From Candidatus Poribacteria bacterium (GTDB lineage: Bacteria; Poribacteria; DTPJ01; WJIO01): DNA of 52,559 nt. Positions 35,655 through 44,896 of the stretch are shown in pieces. The translations under genes and the position numbers were made by a program. The notes beneath the pieces are model-generated. The model was given only the letters and a program-made list of their open reading frames with translations, was not told the origin of the DNA and ran no database searches. The stretch lies in assembly GCA_014730235.1 (NCBI GenBank), contig WJIO01000219.1:1-52559 (forward strand). The letters run 5' to 3'. Within the stretch, counting starts at the first letter, position 1. The number at the start of each line of letters is the position of its first letter.

Positions 35655-37229
35655 ATGCCAAGTTTTTTCGACTGTAATTGTGTAATAGGAAAAAAAAGTG
35701 TGAGACGTTCGGGAATAGCAGGCGAAGAAGAGTTTTACTCCATTGAGGATTTGCTTGCTGAGATGAATTATACAGGGATAGACGAAGCCCTGGTTTACCA
35801 TTCCCTGGCAAAAGAATACTCGCCCATGATTGGTAACGAAAAGCTTATGGATGAAATAAAGGGATATAAACGCCTACATCCATGCTGGGTCGTTATGCCC
35901 AACGGAACAGGAGAGATGCTAGAACCTGAGTTACTGGTGGCAAAAATGATAAAAAACAACGTAAAAGCTGCCAGACTTTTTCCCTCCGATCATCTCTACA
36001 GCCTTTCCGAATGGTGTTCAGGTGAACTACTGAGGGAATTAGAAAAAAACAGCATCGTTACCATAATTGAAATAGACCAGATCAGTTGGGACGGTCTTCA
36101 CGATCTCTGTCAACGCCATCCGACACTGCCTGTAATAATTACCAATTTAAACTATCGGGTAAATCGCTATCTCTACCCGTTGCTGGATAAATTTGATAAT
36201 ATATACGTTGAAACTTCAGGTTATCAGGTGCATAAAGGTATAGAAGACATATGCACGCGTTTTGAATCGGAAGTACTTATCTTCGGTTCCCGTATGCCAC
36301 AGTTCACACCCGGTCCGGCTGTGAATATGATAAATTACTCTATTATCAAAGAATACCAAAAGGACAAAATTGCTGGTAATAACCTGCGTGAATTATTGGG
36401 TATAGAAACTGGAAACAAATATATACCTGAATTAAAAGACGACATAAAGGGCAAAGCTTTTACAGCCAGAAAATTAGATGATGAGGTGATAATTGATGCC
36501 CACTGCCACATGGGCCCCTATTATAACTTCCATATTCCACAAAACGACGCAGCTAGCATAATCCAGGTCATGGATAACATAGGCGTAAAAACCGCCTGCA
36601 CGAGTCCTCATGTGGGTATTACTCCGGATCACAGGATAGGTAACGACATGGCCTTAAAAGCTATGCAGGATTATCCCGGGAGATTTTTTGGATATATCAC
36701 CCTGAACCCCAATTATCCAGATGAAATACCGGAGGAAATTGAGAGATGCTATAAAGCTGGTATGAGGGGATTCAAGATTCATCCTTCCCTTCACAGCTAC
36801 CCGGCTAGTGGCGAAAACCTGCGTCCCATGTGGGAATTTGCCAGCGAAAAGAAGCTGCCTGTATTATCCCACACTTGGGGAGGTGACGGAACATGTTCCC
36901 CAACGATACTCGGAAAACTGGCTGGACAATATCCCGAAGTGCCGGTTATCCTGGGCCATTCCGGCGGCACACCCGGTGGATATGACGAATCAATAGATGC
37001 CGCCAGAAAATATGATAACGTATTCCTGGAGACCTGTTGCTCAAGCGTCATGTATGGAACAATCGAAAGGTTTGTAAGGGAAATCGGCCCGGACAGGATT
37101 CTATTTGGAAGCGATATGCCCTTTGTAAATGCCAACGCACAGATCGGTAAAATCCTGTATGCTAAAATATCCGATGATGATAAAAAGAAAATACTTGGTT
37201 TAAACGCATCCAGAATTTTATTGACTTAA
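35655..37229 (+). CDS. Double amidohydrolase (TIM-barrel), N-domain degenerate
   Basis: Two amidohydrolase-2 barrels are joined in 524 residues. The C-terminal domain (about 275-524) is complete in appearance: IIDAHCHMGP, GFKIHPSLHSY, LSHTWG, LGHSGG and LFGSDMP supply metal and catalytic His/Asp residues. The N-terminal domain (1-245) has the same layout but lost them: FDCNCVIG replaces DxHxH and IFGSRMP replaces FGSDMP, where Asp becomes Arg. The first half is therefore probably non-catalytic, perhaps structural. Natural substrates of related proteins range from carboxylic acids to decarboxylation substrates; none is assigned. It starts 2 nt after the membrane protein gene. Confidence 0.85.
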   Translation: MPSFFDCNCVIGKKSVRRSGIAGEEEFYSIEDLLAEMNYTGIDEALVYHSLAKEYSPMIGNEKLMDEIKGYKRLHPCWVVMPNGTGEMLEPELLVAKMIKNNVKAARLFPSDHLYSLSEWCSGELLRELEKNSIVTIIEIDQISWDGLHDLCQRHPTLPVIITNLNYRVNRYLYPLLDKFDNIYVETSGYQVHKGIEDICTRFESEVLIFGSRMPQFTPGPAVNMINYSIIKEYQKDKIAGNNLRELLGIETGNKYIPELKDDIKGKAFTARKLDDEVIIDAHCHMGPYYNFHIPQNDAASIIQVMDNIGVKTACTSPHVGITPDHRIGNDMALKAMQDYPGRFFGYITLNPNYPDEIPEEIERCYKAGMRGFKIHPSLHSYPASGENLRPMWEFASEKKLPVLSHTWGGDGTCSPTILGKLAGQYPEVPVILGHSGGTPGGYDESIDAARKYDNVFLETCCSSVMYGTIERFVREIGPDRILFGSDMPFVNANAQIGKILYAKISDDDKKKILGLNASRILLT

Positions 37230-37262
37230 ATTTAGTATTTTGTTATTCTTGGTTTGTTGGAT

Positions 37263-37386
37263 GTAATCGTTAAAAAATGAAAAATGTGTTTAGAAAATAC
37301 CTTTATAATGATGGTAAATTACAAAATTTGTCATTCCTGCTTTTGCAGGAATGACAACTAAATTGTATCCATTTTTTAACGATTAC
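37263..37386. repeat. MITE-like palindromic repeat (family B)
   Basis: GTAATCGTTAAAAAATGAAAAATG at the left faces CATTTTTTAACGATTAC at the right; the core is GTCATTCCTGCTTTTGCAGGAATGAC. The sequence is nearly the reverse complement of 4086-4208. It lies between the amidohydrolase and the twin secreted genes. Confidence 0.85.
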
Positions 37387-37427
37387 TGGATATAAAATTT
37401 TTTATCTATTTCAGGAGGTACTAAGTG

Positions 37428-38069
37428 ATGAAATCTTTGTTGATTTTTGTTAACATTTTGTTTCTTGCATTTCTAATGATTACTTCATTTGCATACACTG
37501 ATGTTGTGTATGTGGGTGATGATCCGGATACCAAAGGTGATTGGGTAGGTAAATATGGTAACAACGGTGTTATCATTTTTGCTATGGAAGACTTGCAAGA
37601 TATGAAGGATATAACTGTTTTTGATGACGGTGGAAACAACAGGTGGGATTGGGAAAACCCAACTGAAGATGAAAGAGGATTGCTTTATCCTGATGGCTCA
37701 GGCCAACGCACAGGATCATGCGTTTATAATAATCCCGATGGCATTTTTACCATTGAAACAAGCCTGGATAGTTATCAGGTAGCCGCTTATGTGGTGGATT
37801 GGGATTCGGATGTTCGTATTCAGGATATGACTGGTTTTCAAGGTGCTGAAGCACCGGCCGATCCCCATGTCATAGTGGAAAATCCTGTTTTTAATGGTGG
37901 TGTATATCATATCTGGCAGGTTACAGGTGGAGAACCTTTTAAGCTCCAGGTAGTTCATCAGGGCGGGGCTAACTGGGTTATGACCGGAATATTTGTGGAT
38001 GAAATAGACACAGCGGCTGTTGAACCAGGTGATAAACTTGCTACCACATGGAGCAAAATTAAAAAATAA
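37428..38069 (+). CDS. Secreted module protein, copy 1, with W tail
   Basis: After a signal peptide (MKSLLIFVNILFLAFLMITS) comes a single domain of about 170 residues. Its order KGDWVGKYGNNGVIIF, FDDGGNNRWDWENPT, YQVAAYVVDWDS-x-VRIQDM and GGVYHIWQVTGGEPFKLQV resembles a beta-module that I know as a C-terminal part of large surface proteins (TQGNWxGxYGxxGY pattern); I cannot give a Pfam name. It is a paralogue of the next gene. The tail GDKLATTWSKIKK belongs to the shared tail group. AGGAGG precedes ATG 37428, so the GTG of the track is not used. Confidence 0.75.
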   Translation: MKSLLIFVNILFLAFLMITSFAYTDVVYVGDDPDTKGDWVGKYGNNGVIIFAMEDLQDMKDITVFDDGGNNRWDWENPTEDERGLLYPDGSGQRTGSCVYNNPDGIFTIETSLDSYQVAAYVVDWDSDVRIQDMTGFQGAEAPADPHVIVENPVFNGGVYHIWQVTGGEPFKLQVVHQGGANWVMTGIFVDEIDTAAVEPGDKLATTWSKIKK

Positions 38070-38085
38070 CAAAAATATATTAAAC

Positions 38086-38122
38086 AAAACAAGTCTGAAA
38101 GGTTACCTTTCAGACTTGTTTT
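38086..38122 (+). terminator. Hairpin between the twin genes
   Basis: An 18-bp perfect inverted repeat (AAAACAAGTCTGAAAGGT and its complement) with one central base ends in TTTT. It lies 17 nt after the stop of copy 1 and 20 nt before the start of copy 2. It can act as a terminator or attenuator, lowering expression of the second copy. Confidence 0.75.
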
Positions 38123-38142
38123 GCAATTTAAGAGGTTTTATG

Positions 38143-38763
38143 ATGAAATATATATTAACATTTATAATGCTGTTTTCCGTTTTTTCTCTGGCTTTTGGAA
38201 ATGTAGAATTTATAGGTGAAGACAAAGATACCAAGGGTAACTGGCCTGAATTATACGGTAAAAATGGTGCTATTGTTTTCGCTCCTCTGGATATAGAGGA
38301 TCTGAAGGATATTAATGTATTTGATGATGGAGGAAACCAGCGGTGGGATTGGGCCAATCCAACTCAAGATGAAAGAGGATTAATATATCCTGACGATCCG
38401 GATCAAAGAGCTGGATCATGTATGTTTAACAATCCGGTTGGTGTGGTAACTATTGAGACAGACTTAAAGAATTATCAGGTAGCTGTTTATGTAGTGGACT
38501 GGGATTCTTCAGTAAGAGTTCAGGATATGGTTGGTTTCCAGGAAGATCCGCCGGATGATCCGGATGTTACTGTAGAAAACCCGGATTTCCACGAAGGCAT
38601 ATATTATATATGGGAAGTAACCGGCGGAGGGCCTTTCAGCTTACAGATAACTCATAAGGGCGGCGCTAACTGGGTTATATCCGGTTTATTTCTTGATGCC
38701 CTGAATATAGCCGTTGAGACAAAGGGAAAACTGGCGACAACGTGGGCTGGTATCAAACTTTGA
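38143..38763 (+). CDS. Secreted module protein, copy 2, with W tail
   Basis: The protein of 206 residues is a paralogue of the preceding one over its whole length: KGNWPELYGKNGAIVF, FDDGGNQRWDWANPTQDERG, YQVAVYVVDWDSSVRVQDMVGF, GIYYIWEVTGGGPFSLQI. The signal peptide ends near LAFG-NVEF. The tail GKLATTWAGIKL matches the other tails. The ORF track begins at 38020, inside the previous gene, but AGAGG lies 7 nt before ATG 38143 and the signal peptide starts there. Tandem duplication is clear; function is unknown, perhaps carbohydrate or surface binding. Confidence 0.75.
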   Translation: MKYILTFIMLFSVFSLAFGNVEFIGEDKDTKGNWPELYGKNGAIVFAPLDIEDLKDINVFDDGGNQRWDWANPTQDERGLIYPDDPDQRAGSCMFNNPVGVVTIETDLKNYQVAVYVVDWDSSVRVQDMVGFQEDPPDDPDVTVENPDFHEGIYYIWEVTGGGPFSLQITHKGGANWVISGLFLDALNIAVETKGKLATTWAGIKL

Positions 38764-38927
38764 GATAAACGGCTTTTCCGACTTGAATGTGGAAATGCAA
38801 AAAGACGATAAGCTATGCCTGGACAATTCTCAGATTCTGCAATAACAAGATTGCCGGGCAGGGAAACCCTGATTCACAAACTCAGGAGTAAATCCCTGGA
38901 GGTATTTAGTGGAATAAACTCCTTGCA

Positions 38928-39175
38928 ATGGACAAAGAAATAATGAATAAAATGAAGATGACTTACTTCGACAAAGAGGATGTTTTATACTTAGAAATCT
39001 CTGATGAACCGGAAGCTGGAAGCATTGAATTGGGTCACAATATTACTGCTGAGCTAAATGATAAAGGTGAGTTGATAGGCATTGAGACACTAGAGCAAGT
39101 GACTTTATTCGTGACTCAGTTCTGGAATCAGTACAAGCAAAGATGCTCCAGCTTGATATAGTCAAAAGTTTATAG
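38928..39175 (+). pseudogene. DUF2283 gene, probably frameshifted
   Basis: The first 55 residues fit DUF2283: MKMTYFDKEDVLYLEISDEPEAGSIEL, then NITAELNDKGELIGIETLE. The track frame ends at 39161 with an uncharacteristic tail. Shifting back by one base near 39108 gives FIRDSVLESVQAKMLQLDIVKSL and a stop at 39173-39175, a better tail for the family. The gene is therefore probably broken, or a sequencing error is present. The family is small and of unknown function, often near toxin-antitoxin-like genes. Confidence 0.55.
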
Positions 39176-39474
39176 AGGATAAAATGAGCAGTTTATCGTC
39201 AGTTATATTATCAGTGAAGTTGTCAAATATCAATTATTGCCATTGGTGTACTGAGCTTATTTACAGCAAAATCGTAGAAAATGCGCATGTCAGACAACCA
39301 ATCCAAAAAGTTAAGAAAACCCTGGTTTTATATATGTTTAAGGAGCATCCGAGCTGTGATATTTGTAGGGTATCTATTGCTTACAGTGTATCATTACACT
39401 AATTCACCTGATAACCTTATTTCCATGACTTTTTCAACTAGCACAAATGGTTAAATAGCGGGAGGTTAGTGCTT
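39176..39474. other. Gap before the porin-cytochrome genes, no certain gene
   Basis: An open frame 39184-39402 (72 codons, with AGAGGA upstream) encodes NYCHWCTELIYSK and HPSCDICRV. I do not recognise it and see no homology signal, so I do not call it a gene. No clear promoter consensus for the following operon was seen. GGAGG at 39461-39465 is the ribosome binding site of the porin gene. Confidence 0.4.
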
Positions 39475-40731
39475 GTGAAAGTGACATGTGTTGCTATAGT
39501 TATTCTTCTCGTCAGTACATCTCCTCTTTTTGGAGTATCGGTCAGTGGAAGTCTTACAACCATGAACTGGCTGCGTCAGGAACCGATAGAGAGAAACGGC
39601 GAGGATTTATATAATTATCTGTATGAATATATACGTGTCAGCATAGGAGACATTGCCGATGACAGCCTCTCCGCGTATATCTACACCCGCGTCAGGAAAG
39701 ATATTGCGAGCGATGGCAAACCTGATTGGCGCACTATATATGGGTATTTAAACTGGACTGGACCTCAAGGCTATTCCATCAAGGTGGGTAGACAATTCCT
39801 ACCAAACGGCTTGGGGTTCTGGCAGATGGATGGTATCAGAGTGAAGTTCAAAAGCTTCAGGGGGATTTCCCATTCTGCATACGCTGGCTCATCAGTTGCT
39901 CCCTGGTCAGTGGGAGAGAATAGGGACGGATTGGCTGGATTGTCAGTAGATCTGCCGGAGATATTGAAGCTGCAAACCGGATTAAGCCTATTTGCCAACT
40001 TCGACAGCAAAAGCTTCGAGCGTGTGGTTATAGGTGGTCACCTGGACAGCTATGATTATAGCCTCTTTGAGCTTCGAAAATTTATCATGTATAGTAAGAT
40101 AAACTATGACATCATCAACAGGGAATTGGTTCAGGGAAGTGCCACAGTCAACCTGAACCTTCTGGAAAAATTCGGTATATACTCGGAATATTATCATGGT
40201 AAGCAGTTATTTCCAGAGGAGTCAATATTCAGTGTATTTGCCACCGACGATATAAACGAGGCCGCTGTCGGTCTGCGGTATAATGTATTTAAATCAATGC
40301 TATTGGCCGGCCGATACAGCAGATATTTCTCTTCGTCCTTTCCCTCCAGCACGTTTGAAATTGGGCTCTATAGAAACCGCTCACGAGTTACAGATTTTAG
40401 CATTACCATGTTGAAAGCGGAAAAGCCAGATACTGATAGTATGGATACTGGGATTCGGGCTAGTCTTGGACGCTCTATAACTAAGAAATTTTCAGCAAAG
40501 ATAAGCGTTTACTACAATGATTACAGGCTCCGAGGGGCTGAGAAACGGGATAACATCCACTCTTTGCAGCTGGATCTTGGCTATCATATCATCGACCAGA
40601 TCTCAGCCCATATAAGGTTGGAAGATAATGTTGATCACAATGGTGACAACAGTTTTAGATTGTTGGCGAGGGTGCGGCTAGGTTTCAAATATGGTCAGCC
40701 ATCTACCGGAGGTGAATATGGCCATAGATAG
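39475..40731 (+). CDS. Outer-membrane beta-barrel of a porin-cytochrome conduit
   Basis: After a signal peptide (VAIVILLVSTSPLFGVSVSG) the 418 residues alternate hydrophobic and polar positions with many Tyr/Phe/Gly, as in a large beta-barrel: DSLSAYIYTRVRKDI, YGYLNWTGPQGYSIKVGRQFLPNG and so on, to the last strand FRLLARVRLGFKY. GRQFLP-x-GLGFWQMDG resembles porin-like constriction loops. It overlaps the 13-haem gene, and a 6-haem gene follows. This order fits the porin-cytochrome systems that move electrons across the outer membrane, although similarity to MtrB/PioB/OmbB cannot be tested here. GTG 39475 is 9 nt from GGAGG and is preferred to 39469. Confidence 0.7.
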   Translation: MKVTCVAIVILLVSTSPLFGVSVSGSLTTMNWLRQEPIERNGEDLYNYLYEYIRVSIGDIADDSLSAYIYTRVRKDIASDGKPDWRTIYGYLNWTGPQGYSIKVGRQFLPNGLGFWQMDGIRVKFKSFRGISHSAYAGSSVAPWSVGENRDGLAGLSVDLPEILKLQTGLSLFANFDSKSFERVVIGGHLDSYDYSLFELRKFIMYSKINYDIINRELVQGSATVNLNLLEKFGIYSEYYHGKQLFPEESIFSVFATDDINEAAVGLRYNVFKSMLLAGRYSRYFSSSFPSSTFEIGLYRNRSRVTDFSITMLKAEKPDTDSMDTGIRASLGRSITKKFSAKISVYYNDYRLRGAEKRDNIHSLQLDLGYHIIDQISAHIRLEDNVDHNGDNSFRLLARVRLGFKYGQPSTGGEYGHR

Positions 40732-41779
40732 CGTTCGCCTCAGACATTGGAGTTATATACTTGCATTGGTGATAGTGTCCCTGACTGCCTGTGCAATATT
40801 TGGCCAGCGTAAGGTATCAGAACGCCGGGTAATATTCTCCCACAAGGTTCACGCTACAGAAGAATTGGACTGCGAAGTATGTCATCAGGAGATTTTCTCC
40901 AGTACTCGCTTTATGGATAATAATCTCCCTGAAGAAGAGATATGCCAGGTCTGCCACGAGGAATCAGAAATCGTGTATAATAAGGCCGCCGCCACTATAC
41001 CGCCTGTGGAATATGGCATGAAATTCTCCCATAAGGTACATCTGGAAGAGGGTCATAAGTGCATAAGGTGTCACGAATCTATACCCAGCAGTTCTATAGC
41101 ATCTGACAGAAACCTGCCTTCCATGAAGATATGTAGTGAGTGTCATGAGATCGAGCCTCTGGAATGCAGCCTTTGCCATTTCAACTTAGGAAGCGGCGAG
41201 TATGTCCCGGCTTCTCACGACAAGGCGATGTGGACAATATGGCACAAAAATCAGGCGGAACGTAACGACGATCTATGCTCAGATTGCCACAGAGGTGATG
41301 TGAAACTCCAACTGGATCAGGATATGATACCTGAACCCGGACACAGTCTGGATCAAAAAATCGAGGAATGCTCCAAATGTCATATGGGTGACATCAGGCC
41401 AAACCGGCATGGCAATAATTATGTTCTTAATCACGGTGTTAATGCAAAGATAAACTCTCAGCGATGCAATGTATGCCATAAACGGGCCGAGTGTATTGAT
41501 TGTCACGAGGCAGTTGATTTCGAGACCAGAATACATCCCGCAGGATGGGTTAACATGGGACATATAGCGCCGGCGCGGAACAACTTGAGTACATGCGTTG
41601 ACTGTCATGATGAGCAGACATGCATGGTATGTCATTTTGAGATTTCGCCGCATCCAGCAGACTGGAAATCCAGATTGTCGTTTGGCTACTCCAGACAGCA
41701 TAGAGATTCGTCAGCATGTATGAAGTGCCACGAAAGAGAGGAACTATGCACGAAATGTCATGGATTAAGACATGATTAA
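40718..41779 (+). CDS. Multihaem c-type cytochrome lipoprotein (13 CxxCH)
   Basis: The 353-residue protein has thirteen CxxCH motifs: CEVCH, CQVCH, CIRCH, CSECH, CSLCH, CSDCH, CSKCH, CNVCH, CIDCH, CVDCH, CMVCH, CMKCH and CTKCH. FSHKVH before the first and third motifs is typical of cytochrome c3/c7-like repeats. The signal peptide ends in a lipobox (VSLTAC), so the protein should be lipid-anchored. The preferred start at 40718 has GGAGGTG upstream and overlaps the porin gene by 14 nt, a sign of coupled expression. Likely role: haem wire through or beside the barrel. The side of the membrane is not proven. Confidence 0.88.
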   Translation: MAIDSVRLRHWSYILALVIVSLTACAIFGQRKVSERRVIFSHKVHATEELDCEVCHQEIFSSTRFMDNNLPEEEICQVCHEESEIVYNKAAATIPPVEYGMKFSHKVHLEEGHKCIRCHESIPSSSIASDRNLPSMKICSECHEIEPLECSLCHFNLGSGEYVPASHDKAMWTIWHKNQAERNDDLCSDCHRGDVKLQLDQDMIPEPGHSLDQKIEECSKCHMGDIRPNRHGNNYVLNHGVNAKINSQRCNVCHKRAECIDCHEAVDFETRIHPAGWVNMGHIAPARNNLSTCVDCHDEQTCMVCHFEISPHPADWKSRLSFGYSRQHRDSSACMKCHEREELCTKCHGLRHD

Positions 41780-41829
41780 GTTTAGCGTTGTCATGAGGTA
41801 TTTGAATACTATTTTCAAAGGAAAAGATT

Positions 41830-42822
41830 ATGAGAAAATACATTGTATTCTTGAGTGTGCTTACAGTATTTATCTATGTGATGGTATTGACGGGGTGTGA
41901 TGAGGAATCCGTATCGGCGGTTGACACGTGCGGGGCCTGTCACGATGCTTCCACTGAAATTCTTGCATTGCAGATCCAATGGGAGGCCTCTACACATGCG
42001 ACAGGAGATGCTTTTGAGCGAAGCAGTGCTAATTGCGCAGGTTGTCATACAAGCGAGGGATTTAGAGAAATGCTGGCAATGGGCGGTGAGCCTCCGTCAG
42101 AGGCGATTGATGAGGGTATTGACAATCCAACTCCCCCGAATTGTCGCACCTGTCATCAGATTCATAGTAATTATGACGATACAGATTATGCGCTGACCAT
42201 TGAAACTCCCGTCACAATAAGGCTCAGTGGGGAAGTTGTCGACTTTGGCAAGGGAAATATCTGTGCAATGTGCCACCAACCGAGAGTGAGAGAACCTGTT
42301 CTCACAGTTGGCGGTGATGATGTTGAGATCACCTCAAGACGTTGGGGGCCGCATCACAGCACTCAAGCTGCTATTCTGGCCGGCACTGGTGGTTATGAAG
42401 TGCCCGGATCGGTTCCCTATGTAAAGCAATTCGTACACAAAACGCTCATAGATGATTCATGTGTTACCTGCCACATGGCAACTGCTTTTGGCGATAAGAT
42501 CGGCGGACATACCATGAAGATGGCGCATGATTCCGACACGGTCAATGTATCAGGATGCGTGTTCTGCCATGCAGATATTGAGACATTTGATCTGAATGGA
42601 ACCCAAACGGAGATCGCTGGCCTGCTTGATGAATTAAAGGCTCTTCTTATAGCAAATAATCTCATTGATAACTCTGGGCTTGCTGTTCCGGGAATAAGGT
42701 CCTCCGATGAGACGGGCAGTCTCTTTAATTATCTTCTGATATTAGAGGATGGAAGCCTTGGTGTCCACAACCCAAGATATTCACGAGCAATTTTGCAGAA
42801 TTCGATAGAAGCCTTGAGATGA
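41830..42822 (+). CDS. Multihaem c-type cytochrome lipoprotein (6 CxxCH)
   Basis: The 330-residue protein contains six CxxCH motifs (CGACH, CAGCH, CRTCH, CAMCH, CVTCH, CVFCH) and several extra His residues such as GPHHSTQ and KMAHD that could serve as distal haem ligands. A lipobox (VMVLTGC) follows the signal sequence. It starts 50 nt after the 13-haem gene with AAGGA upstream. It is a candidate terminal cytochrome of the conduit, outside or in the periplasm. Its last 80 residues lack haem motifs. No known EET cytochrome name can be given with certainty. Confidence 0.85.
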   Translation: MRKYIVFLSVLTVFIYVMVLTGCDEESVSAVDTCGACHDASTEILALQIQWEASTHATGDAFERSSANCAGCHTSEGFREMLAMGGEPPSEAIDEGIDNPTPPNCRTCHQIHSNYDDTDYALTIETPVTIRLSGEVVDFGKGNICAMCHQPRVREPVLTVGGDDVEITSRRWGPHHSTQAAILAGTGGYEVPGSVPYVKQFVHKTLIDDSCVTCHMATAFGDKIGGHTMKMAHDSDTVNVSGCVFCHADIETFDLNGTQTEIAGLLDELKALLIANNLIDNSGLAVPGIRSSDETGSLFNYLLILEDGSLGVHNPRYSRAILQNSIEALR

Positions 42823-42840
42823 CCTGTAACCATAATATCA

Positions 42841-43206
42841 TCAGGGCGACTGGATAAATATCTCTAATGTTTTGCCGGATTTCTTATATATAAATATCAC
42901 CAATACAACTTCCCTATATGTCTTTTCAACCCCCCTTCTCTCATTATCAGAAAGCCCTTGTATAACTCTCTGAGCGATTCCTGAGTTTACATCATCATAA
43001 TCTACTATCTGTTCTTTTAATGCCGTCAGAGCTTTATTTGCTGGTATACCTTCTCCTGCCGGTATGGGTATATAGCCCATCTCCTGCTGGAACAGATTGG
43101 GAACAACCCAGTCCCTGAGTTCCAGTTCGCCTATGGGAGAGCTTCGATGACAATCTGGACAGCCAAGTCCACTTAAGTGTAGAATTTCCGGTTGGTCTTT
43201 TGACAA
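42841..43206 (-). CDS. Possible fragment with one CxxCH motif
   Basis: This 121-codon frame encodes GLGCPDCHRSSPIGELELRDWVVPNLF and DNERRGVEKTYREVV. A single haem-like CPDCH motif is present, but there is no signal peptide or recognised family. It lies between the cytochrome operon and a truncated transposase, so it may be a remnant of a longer gene cut by transposition. A start cannot be assigned well. The stretch 43207-43366 upstream holds only the transposase leader. Confidence 0.35.
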   Translation of the reverse strand: MSKDQPEILHLSGLGCPDCHRSSPIGELELRDWVVPNLFQQEMGYIPIPAGEGIPANKALTALKEQIVDYDDVNSGIAQRVIQGLSDNERRGVEKTYREVVLVIFIYKKSGKTLEIFIQSP

Positions 43207-43366
43207 AACTCTTTAGTCTTGTTAGGTATAAAACAATATGAACACTGGACTTAACACGATAAACATTTTTTATTTGATTTTTCTGTGGCCCTGACAGAGC
43301 CGAATATAGTGATAAAATAGGTGCGCGGCTGATAGTACCTAAGACACCACTCAAAGGAGTCATATC

Positions 43367-44842
43367 ATGCGCACCTATAATAAGCAATATACTCATCAAC
43401 AATATGTTGAAAATATCTGCTCCAATCTTACCAGATGGCTGAGGAGAAAGTCAAGGAAAATATCACAGGAATTAAAGGAAGCCGCTCTGATACTCACAAA
43501 AATCCATCTGGATTCAGTAGAGCCGTATCTGGAATCCCTCTACTCGCCCAACCCCAGGGGCAGAACGCCATACAACCCCGTATGTATGCTCCGGTCTCTC
43601 CTACTCATGACGCTGCTTAGATATACCAGCATAGAAAAATGGGCAGCGGAACTGGAGAAGAAGCCCAGACTGGCAGTGCTGTGCGGATTTGCGTCCCATT
43701 CCGGGGAACGGGTGAAAACACCGGCAGCATCCACCTTTTATCTATTTATTGACTGGCTGGAGGATGGGGAATACCACAAGCCCTGCGAACACTATACCAG
43801 ACCCAGCCAATTGCGTAAGAAAAAGCATCTGCGGAACATAAAGAACGAGGAACAGCAGCGGAAAGCAGGTAAAAAAGAAGACCTGACCCAATATGATTCC
43901 CTGACAAAGAAGCTGAAGGATGACCTCATAAAGGACGAAGACGAACCCCGTCCCGACGACCTGCTGAAGCGTCTGGAGGACATACTCATAAAATGTGCCA
44001 TCATACCCTCCGCACGACGGGGATTATTAGGCGACACTGATTCTCTCATCATATCCGGCGACGGCTCACCACTGGTAACCGGCGCCAGTCATAACGGCAA
44101 ACCTGCATGCGAGTGCCGGGAAAATGGCATCTATGACTGCGACTGTTCCAGATACTACACTGATGCTAATGCCGACTGGGGATACGACTCCTACCGGGAT
44201 TGCTACTACTTCGGACACACATATTATCAACACATAGCCTCCATCAGCGGACACGACCTGCCCCTGCACGTAAGCATCACCAGGGCTTCAGAATCGGACT
44301 TCACCCAATCCATGAAAGACTTTGACAGGATGCGGAAGACCTTCCGGGAGCATGGTCTGGAATGGCTCATAGACAAAACCGTATATGACTCAGGACATGA
44401 CTCGGTAGGCAACTACCAATACCTGATGGAACAGGGAATAACTCCAGTCATAGCTCTGAACCCCAGAACCGGAGTAAGTCCGGTTCCCACAGGTAGCGCT
44501 AAGGAAGTCAACGAAGAGGGAATACCCATCTGTCCCGGCGGAAGGCTCATGCGCCGGCACAGCTACAACAGGGAAAAGCATCGTATCATTTACACCTGTC
44601 CTGTAAAGCGTCTCACCCGCAGAGACGGGAAGTATATGTATGTGCCCCACCTGGATGAATGTCCATTGGGATGCCTGTGCAGCCCCCATACCACCATGGG
44701 CCCGGTAGTTTACGTCAGAACCAATGACGATCCCAGGTTGTATCCACCTATTGGGCGGGATTCACCCCAGCACAAAAAGCTTATGAAACTGAGAAGTGGA
44801 TTCATAATTTTTCATTCAGTGAGTTTTTTGGCTAAAAGTTGA
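43367..44842 (+). pseudogene. Truncated IS1182-like DDE transposase
   Basis: The N-terminal 460 residues look like an IS1182/IS5-like transposase of the long type: YSPNPRGRTPYNPVCMLRSLLLM, LIISGDGSPLVTGA (first Asp), IDKTVYDSGHDS (second Asp) and then PICPGGRLMRRHS with C/R-rich segments. After DSPQHKKLMKLRSG the frame runs into unrelated sequence and stops, so the catalytic Glu and the C-terminus are missing. An IS630-type element begins 55 nt later but does not contain the lost part. AAAGGAG precedes the ATG. Confidence 0.75.
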
Positions 44843-44896
44843 TTCCTTTATCTCCGCTTTCATGATGGACAGAATTTTATGATAATTGGCAACTTA

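Noticed and set aside
4086-37386. The many GTCATTCCTGC...GCAGGAATGAC copies might be taken for CRISPR repeats.
   Set aside because: They are scattered singly between genes, not in an array with regular spacers, and no cas gene is present.
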